A stretch of DNA of 14,541 bases from DATEMK01 sp035275625 (GTDB lineage Bacteria > Bacteroidota > Bacteroidia > AKYH767-A > OLB10). The DNA is taken from NCBI GenBank assembly GCA_035275625.1, contig DATEMK010000606.1:1-14541 (forward strand). The letters run 5' to 3'. The stretch's first letter is position 1. Every line of letters begins with the position of its first letter. A model generated the notes under the pieces. That model made no database searches, was not told the DNA's origin, and saw only the letters and a program-made list of their open reading frames with translations. Shown here piece after piece: positions 7,890 to 14,541 of this stretch. Position numbers and translations under genes: made by a program.

Positions 7890-7961
7890 AATTGTTATAT
7901 TGTTTAATTGTTATATTGTTGACAAACTTTAACAATTTAACAATTTAGCAATTTAGCAATT
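7890..7961. repeat. tandem short-word tract forming a 31-bp imperfect hairpin
   Basis: The left arm has two copies of AATTGTTATATTGTT (7890-7904 and 7906-7920). The right arm has four 8-bp words, AACAATTT twice, AGCAATTT and AGCAATTC (7931-7962). The arms are reverse complements of each other. Pairing 7890-7920 with 7931-7961 gives 31 positions with only three T-T mismatches and two G-U pairs, around a 10-base loop (7921-7930). It follows the FAH stop by three bases and ends nine bases before the RelA/SpoT start. It may terminate the first transcript or control translation of the second. Confidence 0.75.
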
Positions 7962-7972
7962 CAATTGAATTG
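7957..7972. repeat. 16-bp perfect palindrome over the RelA/SpoT start codon
   Basis: CAATTCAATTGAATTG is its own reverse complement. Its last three bases are the TTG taken as the RelA/SpoT start codon, and its first bases overlap the last 8-bp word of the hairpin arm. It could be an operator or an RNA stem hiding the start, or just a by-product of the AT-rich words. Confidence 0.6.
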
Positions 7973-10213
7973 AGTGACCCGAAAAAAATATCAACCATCG
8001 AAGACGAGTTTGACGAAAAACCCGTCATCCAGGATCCTGAATTAGAGAAACAGGAAATTCTGAAACGCTATCGCGCTCTTTTGCGTGCGTGCAAACCAAG
8101 CGTTGATAAAGGAGATAAAAAATTAATCCGTCTTGCTTTTAATACAGCGCTTGAAGCGCATAAGAGTATGCGAAGGCGCACGGGTGAGCCGTATATTTAT
8201 CATCCCCTCGCAGTTGCGCAGGCGGTAGCCGAAGAAATCGGGCTTGGAACCACATCCATCGTTTGCGCTTTGCTTCATGATACGGTCGAAGACACGCACC
8301 TTTCTCTCGAAGACATTGAAAATATGTTCGGGAAAAAGATTGCAAAAGTCATTGACGGGTTAACTAAAATTTCAGGAGTATTCGAACAGACAAGTTCCCT
8401 GCAGGCTGAAAATTTTCGCAAGCTGCTTTTAACGCTCTCCGATGATGTGCGCGTAATTTTGATCAAGCTTGCTGACCGCCTTCATAACATGCGTACATTG
8501 AATTCAATGCCGCGTGATAAACAATTAAAGATAGCATCAGAAACAGCTTACCTGTATGCACCGCTTGCACATCGCCTCGGATTTTATGCCATCAAAACAG
8601 AACTGGATGACCTTGCTTTAAAATATACCGAGCCTGAGATTTACAAAATGATACTAAGTAAATTGCAGGATACTAAAAAGGAGCGTGATAAATTTATTAA
8701 TGAATTTACCAAACCGCTCATTGAAGAATTTAAAGAGCAGGATTTTAAGTTTGAAATTAAAGGGCGCCCCAAATCCATTCATTCCATCTGGAATAAAATG
8801 AAAAGGCAGTCAATTCCTTTTGAGGAAGTCTATGATTTATTTGCGATACGGATTATCATTGATACCTCTTATGAAGATGAGAAGGCTGATTGCTGGAAAG
8901 CCTATTCAATCGTCACTGATTTTTTTGTTCCTAATCCTGACAGGCTCCGCGATTGGATTTCAACACCCAAAGCAAACGGGTATGAATCATTGCATACAAC
9001 AGTAATGAGCAATAGCGGTAAATGGGTGGAAGTGCAAATCAGGACAAAACGCATGGATGAAATTGCGGAAAAAGGATATGCAGCCCATTGGAAATATAAA
9101 GAATCAAGCAGCGAAAATGCTGTGGACGAATGGCTGAGCCGTATTCGCGAAATGCTGGAAAATCCGGAAAGCAATGCGCTTGATTTTATTGATGATTTTA
9201 AATTAAATCTTTTTGCAGAAGAAATTTTTGTTTTCACTCCTACAGGAGATCTTAAAACTTTGCCTGTAAACAGCACGGCTCTTGATTTCGCTTTTGAAAT
9301 TCATTCCGATATCGGGTCGCGTTGCATAGGCGCGAAGATAAATCACAAGCTGGTTCCCATCAGTCATAAATTGAACAGCGGTGACCAGGTGGAAATTCTT
9401 ACCGCGGCAAAGCAGCATCCTAAAGAAGACTGGCTGAGCTTTGTTGTAACGGCAAAAGCAAAATCAAAAATCAAAGCCAGCATTAAAGAGCAGCGCAAAA
9501 AACTTTCTGATGAAGGAAAAGAAATTTTTGAACGTAAGCTTCGTCAATTGAAAATGGATCCGGCTAAAGTTAATATGAATGATGTGTTGCTGTATTACAA
9601 AGCCCCGGGTAGTGTGGAGCTGTATTACAGGATAGCAATGGAAATATTGGATTTGAAAGACCTGAAAGAAGTATTTTCTCCTGACAACAAACGGAAAATA
9701 AAATCACATGCTAAAAGTGAAATGCTTTCGCTTGAAGAAACGGTGAAAAAAATCCGCGGCTCAAGCGATATGCTTGTGATCGGGGAAGATCTGGATAAAA
9801 TAGATTATAAGCTTTCACCCTGCTGCAACCCGATTCCGGGTGATGACGTGTTTGGATTTATCACGATTAATGAAGGCATTAAAATCCATCGTACCAATTG
9901 CGCCAATGCTATTCAGCTCATGTCAAACTATGCATACAGGATCGTAAAAGCAAAATGGACCGGGCAAAAAGAAATCGCTTTTCTTGCAGGAATTAAAATT
10001 AATGGTGTGGATGAAGTAGGCGTGGTGAATTCAATCACAAAAGTTATTTCGAGTGAGCTTAAAGTAAATATGCGTTCCATAAGCATTGAAAGCAATGATG
10101 GTTTGTTTGAAGGCACGATCATGTTATTTGTTCGCAATACAGAGCATCTGAAAAAGCTAATGCACAAATTAAACCAGGTAAAAGGGATTCTCAGTGTTGC
10201 GAGGATAGACTGA
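7970..10213 (+). CDS. bifunctional (p)ppGpp synthetase/hydrolase, RelA/SpoT family
   Basis: This enzyme makes and degrades the stringent-response alarmones ppGpp and pppGpp. The 747 residues show the full Rel layout. The HD hydrolase domain has YIYHPL (75-80), the HDTVED motif (103-108) and KLADRLHNMRTL (166-177). The synthetase domain has KGRPKS (264-269), VYDLFAIRI (287-295), PKANGYESLHT (333-343) and VEVQIRTKRMDEIAEKG (363-379). The TGS domain starts near EEIFVFTPTGDLKTLP (417-432). A zinc-finger/CC region has Cys618-Cys619 and His640/Cys644, and a C-terminal ACT domain covers about 673-745. Intact hydrolase motifs point to a bifunctional Rel/SpoT rather than a synthetase-only RelA. The start is TTG, because no in-frame ATG gives a full N-terminus, and it lies at the end of a hairpin-forming tract, so initiation may be weak or controlled. 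It is first in a codirectional run with fur, a STAS gene and purA. Confidence 0.96.
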   Translation: MSDPKKISTIEDEFDEKPVIQDPELEKQEILKRYRALLRACKPSVDKGDKKLIRLAFNTALEAHKSMRRRTGEPYIYHPLAVAQAVAEEIGLGTTSIVCALLHDTVEDTHLSLEDIENMFGKKIAKVIDGLTKISGVFEQTSSLQAENFRKLLLTLSDDVRVILIKLADRLHNMRTLNSMPRDKQLKIASETAYLYAPLAHRLGFYAIKTELDDLALKYTEPEIYKMILSKLQDTKKERDKFINEFTKPLIEEFKEQDFKFEIKGRPKSIHSIWNKMKRQSIPFEEVYDLFAIRIIIDTSYEDEKADCWKAYSIVTDFFVPNPDRLRDWISTPKANGYESLHTTVMSNSGKWVEVQIRTKRMDEIAEKGYAAHWKYKESSSENAVDEWLSRIREMLENPESNALDFIDDFKLNLFAEEIFVFTPTGDLKTLPVNSTALDFAFEIHSDIGSRCIGAKINHKLVPISHKLNSGDQVEILTAAKQHPKEDWLSFVVTAKAKSKIKASIKEQRKKLSDEGKEIFERKLRQLKMDPAKVNMNDVLLYYKAPGSVELYYRIAMEILDLKDLKEVFSPDNKRKIKSHAKSEMLSLEETVKKIRGSSDMLVIGEDLDKIDYKLSPCCNPIPGDDVFGFITINEGIKIHRTNCANAIQLMSNYAYRIVKAKWTGQKEIAFLAGIKINGVDEVGVVNSITKVISSELKVNMRSISIESNDGLFEGTIMLFVRNTEHLKKLMHKLNQVKGILSVARID

Positions 10214-10217
10214 AGTT

Positions 10218-10238
10218 CAATGACCAATGACCAATGAC
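10218..10238. repeat. three perfect 7-bp repeats (CAATGAC)
   Basis: CAATGAC occurs three times end to end, followed by looser words (AAAATGTAAAATGCAAAATTCGTAATTCG-like) up to the hairpin at 10276. The tract fills the 90-base gap between the RelA/SpoT stop and the fur start. Confidence 0.75.
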
Positions 10239-10275
10239 CAATTCAAAATGTAAAATGCAAAATTCGTAATTCGTA

Positions 10276-10290
10276 TCCGCCAGAGGCGGA
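10276..10290. repeat. GC-rich hairpin inside the fur leader tract
   Basis: TCCGCC and GGCGGA form a perfect 6-bp stem around the 3-base loop AGA. It interrupts a run of ATTCGTA words, which continue on its far side (TTATTCGTA), as if it had been inserted there. It ends 13 bases before the GTG start of the Fur-family gene. Reasoning from its form, it may be one copy of a dispersed short palindromic element. Confidence 0.7.
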
Positions 10291-10303
10291 CGTTATTCGT
10301 ACC

Positions 10304-10801
10304 GTGAAGGAAGAAATTAAACAAAAAGTTAAAAAAATATTCTCAGATTTTTTAGAGAAAAACAGCTTGAGAAAAACTCCGGAGAGGTTTGCCATATTGG
10401 ATGAAATTTATTCGCTCGATAAACATTTTGACGTGGAGTCGCTCTACACGCACATGAAAGATAAAAATTATCACATTAGCCGCGCAACTCTTTACAATAC
10501 AATTGAACATCTGTTAGCCTGTGATTTAATAACCCGTCACCAATTTGGTAAAAACATGTCACAGTTTGAGCGCTCGTATGCGTTTAAGCAGCATGATCAT
10601 CTTATTTGTTCTGATTGTGAAAAGGTATTTGAATTCTGCGATCCGCGAATTCAGCAGATTCAAAGCATGATGGGTGATATTCTTAATTTTTCCATAACGC
10701 ATCATTCGTTAAACCTGTTTGGAAAATGCAACAGGCTGCTCAATAGCGGGGTTTGTGAAAACTATACAGAGAAAAAATTACATTTGCAGAACAACGAATA
10801 A
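10304..10801 (+). CDS. Fur-family transcriptional regulator
   Basis: This is a 165-residue metal-sensing repressor. The N-terminal winged-helix domain runs from about residue 8 to 85, with the recognition-helix region SRATLYNTIEHL at 59-70. The dimerisation domain starts near 90 and holds the H97-D98-H99-L-I-C102-x2-C105 signature typical of Fur, Zur and PerR proteins, plus H133-H134. The usual second Cys pair (CxxC) is not seen; Cys142 and Cys151 are eight residues apart instead, so the structural zinc site may differ. Which metal or stress it senses cannot be told from the sequence. The start is GTG at 10304, which gives a normal N-terminus for the family. It sits 90 bases after the RelA/SpoT gene and 65 before the STAS gene. 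The name fur is not assigned because the subclass is unclear. Confidence 0.92.
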   Translation: MKEEIKQKVKKIFSDFLEKNSLRKTPERFAILDEIYSLDKHFDVESLYTHMKDKNYHISRATLYNTIEHLLACDLITRHQFGKNMSQFERSYAFKQHDHLICSDCEKVFEFCDPRIQQIQSMMGDILNFSITHHSLNLFGKCNRLLNSGVCENYTEKKLHLQNNE

Positions 10802-10866
10802 CGAATCTGTACGAATTTACGAATAATGCAAACTCTAAATCTCAAATTCTAAACACCAAACACTCT
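10802..10866. repeat. low-complexity word tract before the STAS gene
   Basis: ACGAAT-type words recur from the end of the fur gene into the gap (ACGAATAACGAATCTGTACG and then TTTACGAATAATG). They are followed by ACTCTAAATCTCAAATTCTA-like words up to the ATG at 10867. No Shine-Dalgarno sequence and no hairpin was seen here. Confidence 0.5.
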
Positions 10867-11211
10867 ATGGAATTCAGCTACAAAATAAACGAGAAAGAAA
10901 AATACAGCACGATCCAGCTTAAAGGGAACCTGATTGAAAAAGGACAGGCTGTGAATTTAATTGATGATGTAAACAACCTGATATTGAAAGACACCAACCG
11001 GTTTGTATTGAATCTTTCTGATTTCAAATATATGAACAGCACCGGCCTTACTGTTTTACTGAATATCCTTACACTTGCCCGTAAAGCGGGTGGTGAAGCG
11101 ATTATCTGCTGTGTTCCTGAAAAAGTAAATTCATTACTGTCCATCACCAAGCTGAATAATATTTTCACAGTGACGGCAACCGAAGAACTTGCTGTGAGTA
11201 ATTTGAATTAA
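10867..11211 (+). CDS. STAS-domain protein (anti-sigma factor antagonist type)
   Basis: This 114-residue protein consists of a single STAS domain, the fold of SpoIIAA/RsbV-type anti-anti-sigma factors. The core motif FVLNLSDFKYMNSTGLTVLL (46-65) contains Ser58 at the position that partner kinases phosphorylate in those families. The alternating strands before it (STIQLKGNLIEKGQ) and the following helix and strand (ARKAGGEAIICCVPEKV) fit the whole domain. No anti-sigma kinase or PP2C phosphatase lies in the window, so its partner is unknown. In Bacteroidota, small STAS proteins often stand alone between housekeeping genes. It lies between the Fur-family gene and purA in a codirectional run and is probably cotranscribed with them. 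Start ATG at 10867. Confidence 0.88.
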   Translation: MEFSYKINEKEKYSTIQLKGNLIEKGQAVNLIDDVNNLILKDTNRFVLNLSDFKYMNSTGLTVLLNILTLARKAGGEAIICCVPEKVNSLLSITKLNNIFTVTATEELAVSNLN

Positions 11212-11261
11212 GTTTCGGGTTTCAAATTAAATGTTAATCGTAAATCCAAAATCGTAAATCG

Positions 11262-11283
11262 CTCCGGAGGAGTCTCTTCGGGA
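11262..11283. repeat. hairpin inside the purA leader tract
   Basis: CCGGAG (11264-11269) pairs with CTTCGG (11276-11281), with one G-U pair, around a six-base loop. CTCCGGAG at 11262-11269 is also a palindrome by itself. The element interrupts a run of ATCGTAAAT words that resumes after it and flows into the purA ATG at 11301. It resembles, in placement though not in sequence, the hairpin before the Fur-family gene. Confidence 0.55.
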
Positions 11284-11300
11284 TAAATTGTAAATCGTAA

Positions 11301-12587
11301 ATGAAAGTTGATGTATTATTAGGGCTCCAATGGGGTGATGAAGGAAAAGGAAAAGTAGTGGATGTTCTTACTCCGCGTTATGATGTAATCACACGTTTCC
11401 AGGGAGGTCCCAATGCAGGACACACATTGGAGTTTGAAGGAATCAAGCATGTGCTGCATACTATTCCATCAGGCATATTTCACCCCGGAAAAATAAATAT
11501 CATCGGCAATGGAGTAGTGATTGATCCTGCCGTTTTCAAAAAAGAAATTGATGCTTTGCTGAAAATGGGAGTGGATGTAAAAAAGAATTTATTTGTTTCG
11601 CGCAAAGCGCATCTCATTCTTCCAACTCATCGTTTGCTGGATGCTGCCTCTGAAGCAAATAAGGGAAAATTAAAAATAGGCTCTACATTAAAAGGAATCG
11701 GGCCGGCCTATATGGATAAAACCGGTCGTAACGGTTTACGTGTTGGTGATATTGAAAGCAAAGATTTTCAGGAACGTTACAATACCCTCGTTGCAAAACA
11801 CAAAGAGCTGCTGGGCTTTTACAATTACAATTATAATCTTAACGAACATGAACCCGCATGGATGGAAGGGATAGAGCTCATCCGTTCGCTTTCTTTGATT
11901 GACAGTGAATATGCAATTAACAATTACCTGAAAGAAGGAAAAAATATTTTAGCTGAAGGGGCGCAGGGCTCGTTGCTTGATATTGATTTTGGTTCTTATC
12001 CTTTTGTCACTTCTTCTAATACGATCACAGCGGGAACATGTACAGGTCTGGGAATTGCCCCGACAAAAATAGGGGAGGTGTTTGGAATTTTTAAAGCGTA
12101 TTGCACGCGTGTTGGCAGCGGACCATTTCCTACCGAATTAAATGATGAAACAGGTGAATTGCTTCGAAAAAAAGGAAATGAATTTGGCGCGACTACAGGC
12201 CGTCCCCGCAGATGCGGCTGGTTAGATTTACCTGCTTTGAAATATGCCATCATGCTTAATGGCGTGACCAAACTTATCATGATGAAACCCGATGTGATGA
12301 GCGGGTTTGAAAAAATAAAAGTCTGCACACATTATAAATATAAAGGCAAAACAATTGACTACATGCCGTTTGATGTAGTGCATGAAAATATAGAGCCTGT
12401 TTTTTCAGAGCATAAAGGCTGGAAAACTGATTTGGATAATATTACTAATCCTGAACTTTTACCGCAAGAGCTGAATGATTATATTGCGTATCTCGAAAAA
12501 GAATTAGAGTTGCCTGTTATTATTGTTTCTGTGGGACCTGACAGGAAGCAAACTTTGATAAGAAATGCAGATGTAGTGAGCGTTTAA
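11301..12587 (+). CDS. purA: adenylosuccinate synthetase
   Basis: PurA joins IMP and aspartate using GTP to form adenylosuccinate, the first step from IMP to AMP. The 428-residue length is typical. Catalytic and binding motifs are complete. LGLQWGDEGKGK at 7-18 holds Asp13, and GGPNAGHT at 35-42 holds His41; these are the E. coli catalytic pair at the same numbers. GIGPAYMDKTGRNGLRVGD at 132-150, EGAQGSLLDIDFGSYPFVTS (209-228), and TTGRPRRCGWLDL near 278-290 follow, and SVGPDRKQT (410-418) closes the guanine site. The start ATG is embedded in GTAAATCGTAAATG, the last word of the leader tract. It is last in the run with RelA/SpoT, Fur and STAS. In E. coli the enzyme is inhibited by ppGpp, so the neighbouring alarmone enzyme is a plausible regulatory partner, though that is inference. 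Confidence 0.98.
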   Translation: MKVDVLLGLQWGDEGKGKVVDVLTPRYDVITRFQGGPNAGHTLEFEGIKHVLHTIPSGIFHPGKINIIGNGVVIDPAVFKKEIDALLKMGVDVKKNLFVSRKAHLILPTHRLLDAASEANKGKLKIGSTLKGIGPAYMDKTGRNGLRVGDIESKDFQERYNTLVAKHKELLGFYNYNYNLNEHEPAWMEGIELIRSLSLIDSEYAINNYLKEGKNILAEGAQGSLLDIDFGSYPFVTSSNTITAGTCTGLGIAPTKIGEVFGIFKAYCTRVGSGPFPTELNDETGELLRKKGNEFGATTGRPRRCGWLDLPALKYAIMLNGVTKLIMMKPDVMSGFEKIKVCTHYKYKGKTIDYMPFDVVHENIEPVFSEHKGWKTDLDNITNPELLPQELNDYIAYLEKELELPVIIVSVGPDRKQTLIRNADVVSV

Positions 12588-12607
12588 TTTTTTCAGACTA
12601 TAATTCT

Positions 12608-12629
12608 TTCTTAAGCGAAAAATTAAGAA
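12608..12629. terminator. weak candidate bidirectional terminator between purA and the TonB-C gene
   Basis: TTCTTAA (12608-12614) and TTAAGAA (12623-12629) form a perfect 7-bp stem with an 8-base loop, midway between two convergent genes. It is AT-only with no strong T-run directly after it on either strand; TTTTTT occurs 5' of it after purA. Its position is right but its strength is doubtful. Confidence 0.3.
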
Positions 12630-13040
12630 CTATAAAGTAAAGTTGACAGGTAAATTATATTGAACATTCACAGCAACTCCTTTTTGTTTACCGGGAATCC
12701 AGTCGGGCATGGTGCTTAAGATTCGAAGAACCTCTTCATCACAGCCATAACCAACTCCTCTCAGAATTTTAGCATCGCGCACCTTGCCCGTTTTGTCAAC
12801 AACAAATGAAACGAATACGGTCCCTTTAATTTTTTTTTCTTTGGCTTCAACAGGATATTTAAGATTGTTTTGCAGATAGTTCTTCAATTCGGCATCACCT
12901 CCATCGCTGAATTGCGGCATTACTTCAACCTGGGTATAGACAGTTTCCTCCAGGACAACACCGCCAGCTATTTTATCGTCCTGTGAAAATCCTGGTATCG
13001 AAATCAAAATGAATGCTGCAGAGATTAATATTTTTTTCAT
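12630..13040 (-). CDS. periplasmic TonB C-terminal domain protein
   Basis: This 136-residue protein has a signal peptide (MKKILISAAFILISIPGFSQ) followed by one TonB C-terminal domain. The Bacteroidota hallmark VEVMPQF is at 38-44, YP at 62-63, GTVFVSFVVDKTGKV at 73-87, MPDWIPGKQKG at 111-121 and YNLPVNF at 128-134. It has no membrane anchor or proline-rich spacer, so it is not a complete energy transducer. It more likely is exported and binds TonB-box partners or peptidoglycan, as suggested for other free TonB_C proteins. It is convergent with purA, 42 bases apart, and divergent from the OstA-like gene. A good Bacteroidota promoter lies just upstream (13074-13103, minus strand), giving a short leader of about 27 bases, so it is probably transcribed alone. 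Confidence 0.9.
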   Translation of the reverse strand: MKKILISAAFILISIPGFSQDDKIAGGVVLEETVYTQVEVMPQFSDGGDAELKNYLQNNLKYPVEAKEKKIKGTVFVSFVVDKTGKVRDAKILRGVGYGCDEEVLRILSTMPDWIPGKQKGVAVNVQYNLPVNFTL

Positions 13041-13073
13041 AGCGTTATGTTTTTAAATATTGATTTTGTATCA

Positions 13074-13103
13074 CAAATCTACATAATTTTTTTATAAAAG
13101 CAA
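13074..13103 (-). promoter_or_regulatory. Bacteroidota-type promoter for the TonB-C gene
   Basis: On the minus strand the -7 element TAGATTTG (13081 down to 13074) matches TAnnTTTG exactly. A TTG at 13103-13101 is separated from it by 19 bases, the spacing expected for the -33 element. The start codon lies about 33 bases downstream of the -7 box. Confidence 0.7.
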
Positions 13104-13118
13104 TTCTGCCAGATAAAA

Positions 13119-13131
13119 AAGCAATTTGCTT
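13119..13131. repeat. 13-bp palindrome in the divergent promoter region
   Basis: AAGCAATTTGCTT is a perfect palindrome around a central T. It lies upstream of both divergent genes, between the TonB-C promoter and the OstA-like gene, where an operator could sit. It may be coincidence in such AT-rich DNA. Confidence 0.35.
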
Positions 13132-13201
13132 GTCTACCCGGTTATTTTAACTATAATTTTTCGAAAAGAAACAAAAACTTTTTTCTTCCTAATTTCACCC
13201 C

Positions 13202-14541
13202 GTGAAAACAAAAGTTGTGCATCTTTTTTATTGTATTTGGATTTGTTTCCTGCTTTTACCGGTTATTTCGTTTTCTCAAAAAAAAACAAAAGTTGAACTT
13301 ATCAATGCAAATACATTGGAAGGCGATGAATCACTTGGCAAAAATGTTTTTCGATTGATTGGAAATGTGCAATTCAAGCACGACAATGTGCTGATGAATT
13401 GCGACAGCGCTTACCGTTTCAGTGATGAAAACCGTTTTGATGCTTTCGGAAATATTCACATTAACCAGGGAGATACGGTAAATGTATATGGGGATTTATT
13501 AAAGTATGATGGCAACACCAGCATTGCACAGCTTTTTAATAATGTGCGGATGACGGATAAAAAAATGGTGCTTACAACGGATAACCTGAACTACAATACA
13601 GAAAATGAAACAGCAGATTATTTTAACGGTGGAAAAATTGTGGATGGAAATAATATTCTCACCAGTACAAAAGGATATTATTTTACAAGAGATAAAATGC
13701 TTTTCTTCAAAGATTCCGTTGTGCTGAATAACCCGCAGTACACGCTGGAAAGTGATACGCTGAGATACAACACCGTTACAAAAACCGCTTTTTTTTTCGG
13801 ACCAACCACAATTGATTCAAAAGGCAAAGACAGCACATTAATTTTTTGCGAGTACGGATGGTACAACACAGAAACGGAAAGATCTTATTTCAGCAAAAAA
13901 GCTTTTATCCAGTCAAAAAACCAACGGCTCACAGGTGACAGCCTGTTGTATGACAATCAAAAAGGAGAAGGAGAAGCATTCAGAAATGTGCAGGTTTTTG
14001 ATGTGGATAATAAAACAATTGTCAACGGTGATTATGCAAAGTACCTTGGGCAACAGCAGCAGTCAGTGGTAACGGGAAAAACAATGCTTACACAAATTAT
14101 GGATGACGATTCCATGTTCCTTCATGCGGATACATTATTCGCAACATGGGATTCTGTCACAAATCAAAAAACATATTACGCTTATCACCATTGCAGAATT
14201 TTCAAATCTGATTTACAGGGCAAATGCGATTCGTTAGTTTATTCATCATCAGATTCCACTATTCGTTTTTATGTGGACCCTGTTTTATGGAATAATGAAA
14301 ATCAATTGACCGCAGACTCTATCAATCTTCAAACCGCCAATTCAAATATTGACAGGATGAATCTTTACAACACTTCTTTTATCACATCAAAAGTAGATTC
14401 ACAGCGATTCAACCAGGTTCGCGGAAAAAACATGACCGGTTTTTTTTCGGATAACAAACTTTACAGAATTGATGTAACAGGCAACGGGCAAACTATTTAT
14501 TATGTAAAAGATAAAAAAGAAAATACAGAACGCCTGACAGG
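13202..14541 (+). CDS. OstA/LptA-like LPS transport protein, 3' end beyond the window
   Basis: The frame is open from GTG 13202 to the window edge, 446 codons with no stop, so the gene is partial at its 3' end. A signal peptide (KTKVVHLFYCIWICFLLLPV then ISFSQ) is followed by an OstA-like region: IGNVQFKHDNVLMNCDSAYR, FDAFGNIHINQGDTVNVYGD, and repeated strands such as MVLTTDNLNYNTENETADYF and YTLESDTLRYNT. This matches the beta-jellyroll repeats of LptA and the N-terminal part of LptD, which carry lipopolysaccharide across the periplasm. In Bacteroidota, long OstA-like proteins of this kind are common and are distinct from classic LptD. GTG is chosen because it gives a full signal peptide and there is no in-frame ATG near it. 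A T9 run (13789-13797) stays in frame. No convincing promoter was found; TATAATTT at 13152-13159 is a poor -7 candidate. Confidence 0.87.
   Translation, partial: MKTKVVHLFYCIWICFLLLPVISFSQKKTKVELINANTLEGDESLGKNVFRLIGNVQFKHDNVLMNCDSAYRFSDENRFDAFGNIHINQGDTVNVYGDLLKYDGNTSIAQLFNNVRMTDKKMVLTTDNLNYNTENETADYFNGGKIVDGNNILTSTKGYYFTRDKMLFFKDSVVLNNPQYTLESDTLRYNTVTKTAFFFGPTTIDSKGKDSTLIFCEYGWYNTETERSYFSKKAFIQSKNQRLTGDSLLYDNQKGEGEAFRNVQVFDVDNKTIVNGDYAKYLGQQQQSVVTGKTMLTQIMDDDSMFLHADTLFATWDSVTNQKTYYAYHHCRIFKSDLQGKCDSLVYSSSDSTIRFYVDPVLWNNENQLTADSINLQTANSNIDRMNLYNTSFITSKVDSQRFNQVRGKNMTGFFSDNKLYRIDVTGNGQTIYYVKDKKENTERLT

Noticed and set aside
13789..13797. T9 run in the OstA-like gene as a phase-variation switch
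   Set aside because: The frame is intact across it and AT-rich genes in this window often have such runs (another lies near 14442); nothing else points to switching.

Overview
The window looks like a chromosomal segment from a member of the Bacteroidota. Four kinds of evidence point that way. One protein carries a C-terminal type IX secretion (T9SS type A) sorting domain. Two upstream regions carry the Bacteroidota -7 promoter element TAnnTTTG. No clear Shine-Dalgarno sequence precedes the starts I inspected. The gene content (TonB C-terminal domain protein, OstA-like protein, RelA/SpoT followed by Fur, STAS and PurA) is familiar from that phylum. The DNA is AT-rich. No tRNA, rRNA, IS element, CRISPR array or phage gene was recognised.

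Layout. Positions 1-2330 hold a small VOC/glyoxalase-like protein and acetyl-CoA synthetase (acs), closely spaced and codirectional. Positions 2331-2865 are a 535-base gene-free stretch with a 12-unit, 21-bp tandem array of palindromic cores, followed by a perfect 33-bp palindrome. Positions 2866-3797 hold a secreted T9SS-type protein broken by a one-base frameshift in a G5 run. Positions 3830-6752 hold a small membrane protein of unknown function, a SAM-dependent methyltransferase and a metallo-beta-lactamase-fold protein. Positions 6852-7886 hold a fumarylacetoacetate hydrolase family enzyme with its own promoter. Positions 7970-12587 form a codirectional run: bifunctional (p)ppGpp synthetase/hydrolase, Fur-family regulator, STAS-domain protein and adenylosuccinate synthetase (purA). 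A TonB-C domain protein lies convergent to purA on the minus strand (12630-13040). Diverging from it, an OstA/LptA-like outer-membrane biogenesis protein starts at 13202 and runs off the window.

Functional links. acs activates acetate, and the FAH enzyme probably finishes an aromatic or related catabolic route. The RelA/SpoT-Fur-STAS-PurA block joins the stringent response, metal-dependent regulation and purine synthesis. The OstA-like and TonB-C proteins serve the cell envelope.

The most unusual signals are non-coding. They are the 21-bp palindromic array, a 31-bp imperfect hairpin built from short tandem words that ends at the TTG start of the RelA/SpoT gene, and short low-complexity word tracts placed directly before several start codons. 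Two of those tracts contain a compact GC-rich hairpin.
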